A stretch of DNA of 64,000 bases from Gammaproteobacteria bacterium (GTDB lineage: Bacteria > Pseudomonadota > Gammaproteobacteria > Pseudomonadales > Pseudohongiellaceae): contig DUBM01000011.1 of NCBI GenBank assembly GCA_012960305.1, forward strand, positions 62,001 to 126,000. Direction: 5' to 3'. Position numbers and translations under genes: made by a program. The notes under the pieces were generated by a model, which ran no database searches, was not told the DNA's origin, and saw only the letters and a list, made by a program, of their open reading frames with translations. Below are positions 40,570 through 49,013 of the stretch, in pieces (the stretch's first letter is position 1; each line of letters starts with the position of its first letter).

Positions 40570-41742
40570 TCAATTTTTTAGAGCAGCTTCTAGCCTTGCA
40601 ATTCCTAGTGTAAGGTTTTCCATATTAGTGGTAAAAGCAATCCGCACATGTTCGAGGCTCTTAAAATCCCCGAAATCTGTACCTGGCGTTATAGCCACTC
40701 CATGATTCTCTAATAAATCAGAGCAAAATTTCTCACAATCGTTGGAAAAGTTTTTAATTCCTGCATAGACATAAAAAGCACCTTGAATATTTTCAGATAA
40801 TTCAAAACCGAGGTCGCGAAGCGCTGCACTCAAAAAATTTCTGCGCTCCCGAAATGCCTCCCTTCTAGCATCCAGGATTTCAATACATTCGCTAGAGAAA
40901 GCAGCCAGTGCACCATATTGCGCTATTGAAGATGCTGATATATAAAGATTCTGCGCCAGTATATTTGCTGTTTCAACGTATTCGTCTGGCACCACTATCC
41001 AACCTAGTCGCCAGCCGGTCATCCCAAAATATTTTGAAAAGCTGTTAACGACGAATGCCGATTGATCGAGTTCCAACACGCTGGGCATATCATCAACATA
41101 ATTTAGCCCTTGGTAAATCTCATCTACTAGCAAATGCAGCCTCTTTTTCTTCGCCCAAGCACAAACGTCAGTAAGGCGACCCCGTTCCATAATAGTGCCT
41201 GTCGGATTACCCGGCGATGCTAACCAGAGACCGCTGGTATTTTCTTGATAGTGACCCTCCAGCTGGTCGACGGTTGGCTGGAAATTCTGGTCAAGACCCA
41301 CAGATATCAACTGCGGCTCAGCAGCCATCAAGTGCATAAAATTTCGCACGCAGGGATAGGCAGGATCACTTAACAAAACTCCGTCACCTGCTGTAACCAA
41401 CATATTTGCTAATAAACCTAACCCACCGCTCGCCCCTGGAGTTATTAGGATACGATCTAACGAAATCTCAACTCCATATTTCTCCCGGTAGTGGCCAACT
41501 AGGCACTCTCTTAATTGGGGGATTCCTGGTGCCACCGTATACTGAGTTAAACCTTGGTCCAGCGCTTCCTTTGCAGCATTTATAATTGGCGCCGCTGTGG
41601 AAAAATCTGGCTCACCGACTTCCATATGAACGATTTTTCTACCTTCAGCCTCTAGTTCTGAGGCACGGTGCATAACAGTCATAACGCGAAAAGGGTTCAC
41701 CTTTTTCACGCTTCCCCGAATATTTGGTGTTAGGTCGAACAT
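40570..41742 (-). CDS. Class I/II pyridoxal-phosphate aminotransferase
   Basis: 390 aa fold-type I enzyme. 'MEVGEPDFSTAAPI' near residue 40, 'GLWLASPGNPTGTIM' with the Asn/Pro signature near 173, 'LVDEIYQGLNY' near 206 and the PLP Lys in 'VNSFSKYFGMTGWRLGW' near 240. Closest to aspartate/aromatic/alanine aminotransferase-like enzymes; the amino-donor is undetermined. Monocistronic, divergent from dksA, with a strong inverted repeat 50 bp upstream of its start. Confidence 0.9.
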   Translation of the reverse strand: MFDLTPNIRGSVKKVNPFRVMTVMHRASELEAEGRKIVHMEVGEPDFSTAAPIINAAKEALDQGLTQYTVAPGIPQLRECLVGHYREKYGVEISLDRILITPGASGGLGLLANMLVTAGDGVLLSDPAYPCVRNFMHLMAAEPQLISVGLDQNFQPTVDQLEGHYQENTSGLWLASPGNPTGTIMERGRLTDVCAWAKKKRLHLLVDEIYQGLNYVDDMPSVLELDQSAFVVNSFSKYFGMTGWRLGWIVVPDEYVETANILAQNLYISASSIAQYGALAAFSSECIEILDARREAFRERRNFLSAALRDLGFELSENIQGAFYVYAGIKNFSNDCEKFCSDLLENHGVAITPGTDFGDFKSLEHVRIAFTTNMENLTLGIARLEAALKN

Positions 41743-42127
41743 GCCATGATCCTTTTATAGACTTTCTATTAACCTTCCTTTCCTGGATCAGACAAACAAA
41801 GCAAAATCCGCTTTGTTTGAATGGGTTGCATTATAGAGGATCATTTTTCATAGCAGGCAAATATATGTACCAGGACCCCAGCGAAGGCTACAAATATTTA
41901 GCATATTTTTTATAGCATCCATGCGAAGAATCTGGTAGGTTACCCGCCTTTCTGAAAATCGAGCCGTAAAGCTAGTTGGTACATGGCGCTTACACAGATA
42001 TTTCACCACAAAGTAATCCGAGTTTTCCGCACTTTATTTAACCTATGAAAACTATGAATGGCCCAGCGAGCTTGCTTTAAAGGCCGCAGACAAAGTATGC
42101 CACGATTAGATAGAGGCTTTAGAAATT
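41743..42127. other. Divergent intergenic region between the aminotransferase and dksA
   Basis: 385 bp without a recognisable gene. It contains the 10-bp inverted repeat at 41793-41819 (separate entry) and the presumed promoters of both flanking genes. Confidence 0.5.
41793..41819. repeat. Perfect 10-bp inverted repeat, 7-nt loop, upstream of the aminotransferase gene
   Basis: CAAACAAAGC (41793-41802) and GCTTTGTTTG (41810-41819). There is no long T tract, so it is more likely an operator or leader hairpin than a terminator. It lies 51 bp before the leftward aminotransferase start codon. Confidence 0.5.
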
Positions 42128-42571
42128 ATGCCTAATACTCAAAACTCAGAATCTCAACCAGTTCTTAAGAACTTCGTTCCGTACAAGCCGAAAAAAGGCG
42201 AAGAGTACATGAACGAGGAACAGCGAGAACATTTCAAAAAGATCTTGTTGGATTGGCGCAATCAACTTATGCAAGAAGTTGATCGTACTGTTAATCATAT
42301 GCAAGATGATGCTGCGAATTATCCTGATCCAGCTGACCGAGCTACGCAGGAAGAAGAATTTAGTCTTGAATTACGCACCCGTGATCGAGAAAGAAAATTG
42401 ATCAAGAAGATCGATAGTACTATTGAGCTTATAGCCCAAGACGGCTACGGTTTTTGTGAGTCTTGTGGAATCGATATCGGCATTCGTCGACTTGAAGCGC
42501 GACCAACAGCCAACAAATGCATCGATTGCAAAACTCTGGATGAAATTAAAGAGAAACAGTTAGGTAGTTAG
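42128..42571 (+). CDS. dksA: RNA polymerase-binding transcription factor DksA
   Basis: 147 aa, the typical length. The coiled-coil tip acidic motif lies in '[19 protein letters not shown]' near residue 70, and the C4 zinc finger is '[25 protein letters not shown]' near 110. With ppGpp it reprograms transcription in starvation. dksA followed by gluQ, cbrX, cbrA and cbrB is the Pseudomonas order. Confidence 0.97.
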   Translation: MPNTQNSESQPVLKNFVPYKPKKGEEYMNEEQREHFKKILLDWRNQLMQEVDRTVNHMQDDAANYPDPADRATQEEEFSLELRTRDRERKLIKKIDSTIELIAQDGYGFCESCGIDIGIRRLEARPTANKCIDCKTLDEIKEKQLGS

Positions 42572-42721
42572 GTAGCTCGACCAACTTAAGTCGATCAAGT
42601 CTTTGGGCTGTTTGACGCTGCCATACTTGATATCTTTCTAAACTAGATCAATAGTAGCTACTCATCAGTGAAAATTTGTTTTCTGGCATGATAGATGTAC
42701 TGCCGTGCAATTTTGATGCAC

Positions 42722-43654
42722 ATGATTAAACACTCAACTAGCCCAAACTCCGCTACCGGTTCACATCGGACTTCAGTTTATATTGGCCGTTTCGCACCCT
42801 CACCATCAGGGCCCCTTCATTTTGGCTCTCTCATAACAGCGTTGGCGAGCTATCTAGATGCTAAAGCAAATAATGGGACGTGGTTGGTAAGAATAGAAGA
42901 CTTAGATCCGCCCAGAGAATCGCCGGAAGCAGCGGCTGAAATCCTTCGGCAACTGGAAACCCTGGGCCTATTTTGGGATGGAGAAATTCTTTACCAGAGT
43001 TCGCGCCTCGATGATTATCAATCAATCTTGGATCAGTTTAACAAAGTTGATCTTTGTTATGACTGCGATTGCACACGACCACAAATCAAAGCCATGGGCT
43101 CTATTTACGACGGTTCCTGCCGAAGCCGCACAAGACTGCCAGCTGACAAATTCGCACGTCGAATTAAAACTACTAACAAGTTGATCGAAATCGAAGATTT
43201 AGTTCAAGGTCACTATGCACAGAATTTAGAACGAGACACCGGAGATTTCGTACTGCGTAGAAAAGATGGCTTAATTGCTTATCAGCTTGCGGTGGTCGCG
43301 GATGATGACTTTCAAAATATCAGTCATGTTATTCGCGGATTTGATCTACTTGATTCCACTCCAAGACAGATATATCTGCAACAGCTTCTAAGTTACCAAA
43401 CACCTGAATATGCGCATGTTCCAATAATCACTAGTGACCAAGGACAAAAACTCAGCAAACAACATTTTGCTGAATCTATAGATGTTGAAAAAGCCCTCGC
43501 TCTAATAATTACTGCATTGAAGTATCTAGGTCAAAAAACCCCTCAATTGAACGACTTCTCAGATACTGAAGCACTCCTGCAATGGGCTGAGGTCAACTGG
43601 GATATACAGGCGATACCCAAGTTAGCTACTATCTCACAAGAATCGCTGGAATAA
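42722..43654 (+). CDS. gluQ: Glutamyl-queuosine tRNA(Asp) synthetase
   Basis: About 310 aa (in-frame ATGs at 42695, 42716 and 42722; none has a clearly superior ribosome binding site). Class I synthetase paralogue without the anticodon-binding domain: HIGH-like 'FAPSPSGPLHFGSL' near residue 24, the zinc-site Cys residues in 'CYDCDCTRPQI' and 'YDGSCR', and KMSKS-like 'KLSKQ' near 240. It glutamylates the queuosine of tRNA-Asp. dksA-gluQ linkage is typical. Confidence 0.94.
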   Translation: MIKHSTSPNSATGSHRTSVYIGRFAPSPSGPLHFGSLITALASYLDAKANNGTWLVRIEDLDPPRESPEAAAEILRQLETLGLFWDGEILYQSSRLDDYQSILDQFNKVDLCYDCDCTRPQIKAMGSIYDGSCRSRTRLPADKFARRIKTTNKLIEIEDLVQGHYAQNLERDTGDFVLRRKDGLIAYQLAVVADDDFQNISHVIRGFDLLDSTPRQIYLQQLLSYQTPEYAHVPIITSDQGQKLSKQHFAESIDVEKALALIITALKYLGQKTPQLNDFSDTEALLQWAEVNWDIQAIPKLATISQESLE

Positions 43655-43664
43655 GGGCAGCCCT

Positions 43665-43844
43665 TTGTATATACCTCGACCCATTCTCATTCTTCTCGTC
43701 ATAATTTACCTGCTATTCCTGGTTAGCATTGATTGGATCAATCAAACCGATGGCGCCTGGTATCGTCCATTTATTGTTGGCTTACTAGTGATTGCAGTTG
43801 CCAGTTGGGCTCATCAGAAACAAGAAAATGATGAACTCGAATAG
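43665..43844 (+). CDS. cbrX: Small membrane protein CbrX upstream of cbrA
   Basis: 59 aa with a TTG start and an AAGGG ribosome binding site 7-8 nt before it. Two hydrophobic segments (about 6-22 and 35-48) flank the polar 'DWINQTDGAWYRP', and the tail is charged ('HQKQENDELE'). In Pseudomonas a small ORF of this size, cbrX, lies between gluQ and cbrA and is translationally coupled to cbrA. Position, size and topology all match. The gap to cbrA is 69 nt. Confidence 0.75.
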   Translation: MYIPRPILILLVIIYLLFLVSIDWINQTDGAWYRPFIVGLLVIAVASWAHQKQENDELE

Positions 43845-43913
43845 TTGCCTTCTAGGACTCGAACCAATGATCAAGTTTCACAGCAGGCTAAATAAATTGG
43901 ATTCTTTGTTCTG

Positions 43914-46880
43914 ATGAATTATGAACTAACAACCATAATTGGCTTAGGCAGTTGCTATCTGCTGTTGTTATTTGGAATCGCCTATATTACTGAACGAGGG
44001 TGGATTCCTGAGAAGATCGTTCGCCACCCCATAGTCTATGTTCTTTCTTTAGGTGTCTTCGCCAGTGTTTGGGCATACTACACTTCAGTTGGGAACGCAC
44101 TCAGAGATGGTTATGGCTACCTAGCTCAGTCAATTGGAATCTCACTCGCATTTATCTTCTCTCCCCTTTTACTTCGACCTCTTCTAGAGCTAACAAGAAC
44201 ATATCAACTAAGCTCTCTCGCCGATCTCATGGCTTTTCGGTATCGCTCACCTTGGGCAGGAACGCTTTCCACGATCGTGATATTGGTCGGTGTTACACCC
44301 TTAATTTCGTTACAAATACGAGCTGTTGCGGATACTGCAGATATTTTGTCTCCTGCTGCACCGCAGGGTTCAATTGCATTCGGCTTTTGCGTAATCATCA
44401 CCCTGTTCTCCATTCTATTCGGCACTTCTCGTCGCGCAGGTCGTACCCGCCACGATGGATTGGTTATGGCTATAGCTTTTGAGTCTCTGGTAAAATTAAT
44501 TGCCTTCCTTGCCGTAGGTATCTTCGCGATAGTTGGTGGTTTTGGTGGCATGGAGGGTATGACTGAATGGCTTAATGAACGGCCAGAGTTGGTAAACAGT
44601 CTTAAAGGAACTGACTATTTCAGCACTTTTCATATTATGACACTGCTATTTTTTACCGCATCTGTGGCGATGCCCCATATGTTCTATGCAACTTTTAATG
44701 GGAATAGCGGACTCAAAGCACTTTCATTCGCGAGCTGGGGATTACCCCTGTATTTTTTACTCATCAGCTTACCAATTCTTCCAATTCTCTGGGCCGGCTT
44801 GAAATCTGGTAGTGCTGTGCAAGTTGAATATTTGCCTGTGGTAATAGGGGTATCCTACGACGCTCCCTTCTTTACAATTCTCGCTTATCTAGGTGGGCTC
44901 TCGGCCGCCAGTGGTCTAATTATTGTAATTACACTCGCTCTATCGAACATGTGTTTAAATCATCTTATTCTACCTGTCACTCAACCCCCAGCAAATAGCG
45001 ACATCTATCGTTGGTTGTTATGGAAGCGGAGAGTTCTTATAACAGCTCTCATTTGGGCCGGATTTCTATTCCACTACTTACCAGAAGATCGCGTTAGCAT
45101 TCAAATCATTGGAACGTTGGCATTTACAGCATGCCTGCAGTTCTTGCCTGGCATGCTGGCGATTCTTTATTGGCCACAGGGGAATAGAAAAGGATTCATG
45201 GTTGGGTTGGCCACAGGCATATTCATTTGGTTTCTGTTCCTTATGCTGCCTCCATTCTTGGATTCTGGGCCGCTCTCTTTGGTATCGACAAACTGGCGAG
45301 AAATTGCAGCAATCTCACTTATTATGAATAGCATTGTCTTCGCCGCGGTTTCAGTACTAAGTGAAAGCACTGATGAAGAACGCAGCTCCGCTGACATCTG
45401 CGCACTCGACACTATTAAAAGAAGAAAACGCAGTGGCTTAGTTGCCAAATCACCAGATGAATTTATTAAAAGTCTTAGCAAGCCTCTCGGAATGAAAACA
45501 GCCACTCGAGAAGTAATGCAGGCCATCAATGATCTAGATATTACAATTGAAGACTGTCGCCCTAACTCTCTTCGCTTATTACGAGGACGCTTGGAAGCCA
45601 ACCTTTCTGGATTGCTAGGCCCAAGCATAGCGAGGGAGATTATTGACAGATATCTTCCCTACAGCATAATTTCCCAGAATGGCAGCTCTGATCTTAGTGT
45701 TATCGACAACCGAATGGAATCTTATCGCAGCAATCTCTCCGGCATGGCTGCGGATCTGGACAATTTACGGCGCTATCATCGCCAAATCTTACTTGACCTA
45801 CCCTTGGGGGTTTGCTCGTTAAATTATGAAAACGAAGTGATTATTTGGAATCATGCACTGGAAGAGTTTACCGGGATTCAGAGTGCCGACATTGCAAGTT
45901 CTCAATTAAGCGACTTGCCTCAACCTTGGCGTACTTTGCTGACAAACTTCATTGAAGAAGATGCGAATCATTCTTACAAACATACCTTCCAATTAGGAAG
46001 TAGCAAGAAGTTCGTTAATTTGCATAAAGCATTGATTGAAAAATCTGGCGAACAAGGCTCCATGCACGAAGGCACAATTATCCTCATCGAAGACATAACT
46101 GAAACTGAGTTATTAGAAGCGGGGTTAACCCATAGTGAGCGCTTAGCTTCAATCGGCAGGCTTGCTGCTGGCGTAGCTCATGAAATAGGCAACCCAATAA
46201 CTGGAATCGCTTGTTTAGCTCAGACCATAAGAGATGAATTTGAAGCGGATGAATTAAGCGGTCTCGCCGAACAGATTATTGAACAAACTGATAGAACATC
46301 AAGAATTTTACAATCCTTAGTTAATTTTGCTCACGCTGGAACAAATAAAACTCACTATGAGAATGAAATAGTCTCCATATTTGATTGCATGGAAGAAGTA
46401 AAAACTCTCATCTCATTGGATGCGAAAAGCAAAAATTTGAATTTCACTTTGGAATGTGAGCCAAAGGCAAAAATCTTGGGAGACTCGCAACGGCTACTTC
46501 AGGTTATGGTTAACCTCATCAACAATGCCAGAGACGCCTCACAACCAAATAGCAATATTTCCCTACTTGCCACAATAGAAAGAGAGCAAGTGAAGATTGT
46601 AATAATCGATGAGGGAATAGGCATAGCACCAGCTATTCGAGATAGAATTTTCGACCCTTTTTTCACTACTAAAGAAGCTGGAGAAGGCACGGGGCTTGGG
46701 TTGTCGCTAGTCTTCAGCATAATTGAGGATTTAGGCGGTGATATTGATATAATTAGCCCTGTAAATAAAGATAGAGGCACGGGGACGAAGGTATTACTTA
46801 GGTTTCCTTGTTATGATGGCCTCATACAAACAGCTCAAGCTGGCAGTGAGTTGAATAACGAGCCAATGGATATTAACTAA
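43914..46880 (+). CDS. cbrA: Sensor histidine kinase CbrA with an SSS-transporter-like sensor domain
   Basis: 988 aa. Residues 1 to about 500 form an SLC5/SSS-type membrane domain of about 13 helices. A linker (about 510-620) precedes a PAS domain (about 635-740, 'LPLGVCSLNYENEVIIWNHALEEFTGI'), then the HisKA domain with the phosphorylated His756 in 'GVAHEIGNPITGIA', and the HATPase domain with N box 'NLINNARDAS', G1 'DEGIGIAP', F box 'DPFFTTK' and G2 'GTGLGLSL'. CbrA controls carbon/nitrogen balance and use of amino acids and other carbon sources through CbrB. It is followed by cbrB after 30 nt. Confidence 0.95.
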   Translation: MNYELTTIIGLGSCYLLLLFGIAYITERGWIPEKIVRHPIVYVLSLGVFASVWAYYTSVGNALRDGYGYLAQSIGISLAFIFSPLLLRPLLELTRTYQLSSLADLMAFRYRSPWAGTLSTIVILVGVTPLISLQIRAVADTADILSPAAPQGSIAFGFCVIITLFSILFGTSRRAGRTRHDGLVMAIAFESLVKLIAFLAVGIFAIVGGFGGMEGMTEWLNERPELVNSLKGTDYFSTFHIMTLLFFTASVAMPHMFYATFNGNSGLKALSFASWGLPLYFLLISLPILPILWAGLKSGSAVQVEYLPVVIGVSYDAPFFTILAYLGGLSAASGLIIVITLALSNMCLNHLILPVTQPPANSDIYRWLLWKRRVLITALIWAGFLFHYLPEDRVSIQIIGTLAFTACLQFLPGMLAILYWPQGNRKGFMVGLATGIFIWFLFLMLPPFLDSGPLSLVSTNWREIAAISLIMNSIVFAAVSVLSESTDEERSSADICALDTIKRRKRSGLVAKSPDEFIKSLSKPLGMKTATREVMQAINDLDITIEDCRPNSLRLLRGRLEANLSGLLGPSIAREIIDRYLPYSIISQNGSSDLSVIDNRMESYRSNLSGMAADLDNLRRYHRQILLDLPLGVCSLNYENEVIIWNHALEEFTGIQSADIASSQLSDLPQPWRTLLTNFIEEDANHSYKHTFQLGSSKKFVNLHKALIEKSGEQGSMHEGTIILIEDITETELLEAGLTHSERLASIGRLAAGVAHEIGNPITGIACLAQTIRDEFEADELSGLAEQIIEQTDRTSRILQSLVNFAHAGTNKTHYENEIVSIFDCMEEVKTLISLDAKSKNLNFTLECEPKAKILGDSQRLLQVMVNLINNARDASQPNSNISLLATIEREQVKIVIIDEGIGIAPAIRDRIFDPFFTTKEAGEGTGLGLSLVFSIIEDLGGDIDIISPVNKDRGTGTKVLLRFPCYDGLIQTAQAGSELNNEPMDIN

Positions 46881-46910
46881 CTTATTAAGTAAATAATCTA
46901 AAAATCAAAT

Positions 46911-48296
46911 ATGACTGCATTAAATCAAGTCTTAGTAGTAGAAGACGAAGTAGTAATTCGTTCAGCATTGAAGCGCTTACTCGAACGGCACGAGTATGAA
47001 GTGAGTGAAGCTAGTACCGTTAAAGAATCCATCGAAAATTTTGATATGGATGATTTTGACGTGATCATTAGCGATTTGCGCTTACCCGGGGCTCCAGGAA
47101 CCGACTTAATTAAAGCAACAAGCACGCCTGTCTTAATCATGACCAGCTATTCCAGTATCCGCTCCGCTATCGATTCAATGAAAATGGGAGCCGTTGACTA
47201 CATCGCAAAACCTTTCGAACATAGCGAGCTGATAGAATCAGTTGCTAAGATCATACGCGACCATCCTGCCAGCCGATTAAAGAAAGATTCATTAAAAGAG
47301 GAAAATTCAGAACCTCCGATTCATGGCATGATAGGCAACTGTCCGCGGATGCTAGAGCTGTTTCGCCGTATCCGCAAAGTAGCGCTTACAAATTCCACTG
47401 TATTAATAACCGGCGAATCTGGAACAGGTAAAGAGTTAGTTGCTCGAGCGATACACAACTTGAGCTGCGATCAGGGCCGTGAAATGATTTCCGTAAATTG
47501 TGCTGCAATCCCCGAAAATTTGATTGAGCCTGAACTATTTGGGCACGAAAAAGGAGCTTTTATCGGAGCTACCGCTACACGCACTGGACTTGTAGAAGCG
47601 GCAAACGAAAGCACTTTGTTTTTAGATGAAATCGGCGAATTACCGTTAGAGGCGCAAGCTCGCCTCTTACGAGTACTCCAAGAAAGTGAAATTCGTAAAG
47701 TTGGTTCAGTCCAATCTCAAAAAGTGGATGTCCGTTTGGTGGTAGCTACTCACCGTGATTTGAAGCAACTAGTGATTGATGGGAACTTTAGAGAAGATTT
47801 ATATTACCGAATCAATGTAATGACCTTGCTCATTCCCCCTCTGCGAGATAGAGGCAATGACATCCTCGATTTGGCCGAAACAATCTTACTCAGAACCTGC
47901 AGTCGATTGAAATCTCCAGTTTTGAGTTTCAGTAATACTGCCCGACGAGCGATATTAAATTACGCCTGGCCTGGAAATGTTCGTGAGCTGGAAAATGCTA
48001 TAGAGCGCGCCGTAGTGCTCACTGAAACAAGCACTATCGGTGAAGAACTATTAGCCATTGATGATGAATTTCGAACGGACGATACTGCGTTAGTAAGTGC
48101 GGCAGCCAACTCTATTCAAGCAGAACCAATTGAAGAACTTTCTCTAGAAGACTACTTCCAACGCTTTGTGATTGAGCACCAAGATTCGATGAATGAAACA
48201 CAATTGGCAAAGAAATTGGGTATTAGTCGAAAATGCCTCTGGGAACGTCGTCAAAGATTCGGCATACCACGACCCCGGAAGAAAAAAGCAGGCTAA
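46911..48296 (+). CDS. cbrB: Sigma-54-dependent response regulator CbrB
   Basis: 461 aa. A receiver domain (1 to about 115) with phosphorylated Asp55 ('VIISDLRLPG'), a AAA+ domain (about 140-365) with Walker A 'GESGTGKELVARAIHN' and Walker B 'TLFLDEIGELP', and a C-terminal Fis-type HTH ('LAKKLGISRKCLWERRQRFG'). The loop that touches sigma-54, normally GAFTGA, reads GAFIGA here: codon ATC at 47562-47564 gives Ile218, one base from a Thr codon. The adjacent 717-bp gap holds a sigma-54 promoter and CrcZ-like RNA, the expected main target. Confidence 0.94.
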   Translation: MTALNQVLVVEDEVVIRSALKRLLERHEYEVSEASTVKESIENFDMDDFDVIISDLRLPGAPGTDLIKATSTPVLIMTSYSSIRSAIDSMKMGAVDYIAKPFEHSELIESVAKIIRDHPASRLKKDSLKEENSEPPIHGMIGNCPRMLELFRRIRKVALTNSTVLITGESGTGKELVARAIHNLSCDQGREMISVNCAAIPENLIEPELFGHEKGAFIGATATRTGLVEAANESTLFLDEIGELPLEAQARLLRVLQESEIRKVGSVQSQKVDVRLVVATHRDLKQLVIDGNFREDLYYRINVMTLLIPPLRDRGNDILDLAETILLRTCSRLKSPVLSFSNTARRAILNYAWPGNVRELENAIERAVVLTETSTIGEELLAIDDEFRTDDTALVSAAANSIQAEPIEELSLEDYFQRFVIEHQDSMNETQLAKKLGISRKCLWERRQRFGIPRPRKKKAG

Positions 48297-48411
48297 TTAA
48301 CTCTAATTCCGCACCCAACCCGCTACCTGGAAGGCCCGAAAATGGATTTTCCACTGTAAAATCACCACCTTCTTTTCTCAGCCCTATTCGGGTTAATTTT
48401 TGGGTCTGATT

Positions 48412-48456
48412 TGTTACCGCTACTTTTCTACCCAAATATTGGAGCAGAATGTAACA
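48412..48456 (+). promoter_or_regulatory. Candidate CbrB upstream activating site
   Basis: Inverted repeat TGTTAC (48412-48417) ... GTAACA (48451-48456), 33 nt between half-sites, centred about 100 bp upstream of the predicted start of the CrcZ-like RNA. As I recall, TGTTAC/GTAACA half-sites are the reported CbrB elements at Pseudomonas crcZ; the spacing here should be compared. Confidence 0.6.
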
Positions 48457-48510
48457 AAAACCCCCGATAAATAATTGAGAACTACTATCTTAAAAATTAA
48501 CTAATTGATT

Positions 48511-48526
48511 TGGCACAGTAAATGCC
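48511..48526 (+). promoter_or_regulatory. Sigma-54 promoter of the CrcZ-like RNA
   Basis: TGGCACAGTAAATGCC: GG at 48512-48513 and GC at 48524-48525 with exactly 10 nt between. The -24 element TGGCAC is a full match to consensus; the -12 element is ATGC instead of TTGC. The predicted start is at about 48537. Confidence 0.82.
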
Positions 48527-48536
48527 CCATAGTAAG

Positions 48537-48812
48537 GACTAATAACAATAAATAATAATAATAAACCTTAATAAAAACAAAAATAGCATTACTGAGTTAT
48601 ACAACTAAGGTTAGTGCGTTAAATAATAATAAGGTCGGGATTGTGGGCACAAAATAGCAATTTGCTATTTTGTCTCGGATATACCACCTATTGCTTATGC
48701 GGCGCCACTTTTGGCACCGAATAAAAACAATAATAAAAACAATTTAATAGTAATAATAACAAAAACTATTAACTTCCAAATGGAGGGTGGTCTTCACCCT
48801 CCAAAGTATTTC
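48537..48812 (+). ncRNA. crcZ: CrcZ-like regulatory RNA (candidate Hfq/Crc antagonist)
   Basis: Predicted transcript of about 275 nt from the sigma-54 promoter, without a plausible ORF. It carries five A-rich AAN-repeat blocks: 48541-48565, 48570-48585, 48621-48632, 48720-48743 and 48751-48766. Such (AAN)n tracts are the Hfq distal-face ligands by which Pseudomonas CrcZ removes Hfq/Crc from target mRNAs. Between blocks 3 and 4 is an 11-bp hairpin with a 3-nt loop (48649-48673). The transcript ends in a 9-bp stem (48781-48803). The location between cbrB and pcnB is that of crcZ. The 3' end and the RNA itself are predictions. Confidence 0.72.
48781..48812 (+). terminator. Terminal hairpin of the CrcZ-like RNA
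   Basis: TGGAGGGTG (48781-48789), loop GTCTT, CACCCTCCA (48795-48803), a perfect 9-bp GC-rich stem. The tail is only weakly T-rich (AAGTATTTCT), so termination might be partial. The next 200 bp to pcnB hold no recognisable gene. Confidence 0.6.
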
Positions 48813-49013
48813 TCCTGCTACACTACTCTCTACTCACTCGGCTTTCTTTTCGGACTTTAATTTTCGATACAACGGTGTATTATGCCGTTCCATCTCTCTG
48901 TTCAAGTGGTTGCTTCGCTTAATTCTTTCTAATAGTACTTGGAATTCGCACTCACACTAGGATTCACACCTTTTGGAAATTCACACACTAGCAATAACTA
49001 GAAAAACTTTACG

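Noticed and set aside
43850-43875. A T-arm-like CTCGAACC sequence suggesting a minus-strand tRNA
   Set aside because: The flanks do not pair as a T stem and no acceptor, D or anticodon arms are found.
48541-48766. A-rich AAN blocks as mere low-complexity sequence
   Set aside because: They are confined to the segment downstream of a sigma-54 promoter, are separated by structured GC-containing segments, and sit in the crcZ position; chance AT-richness does not explain this layout.
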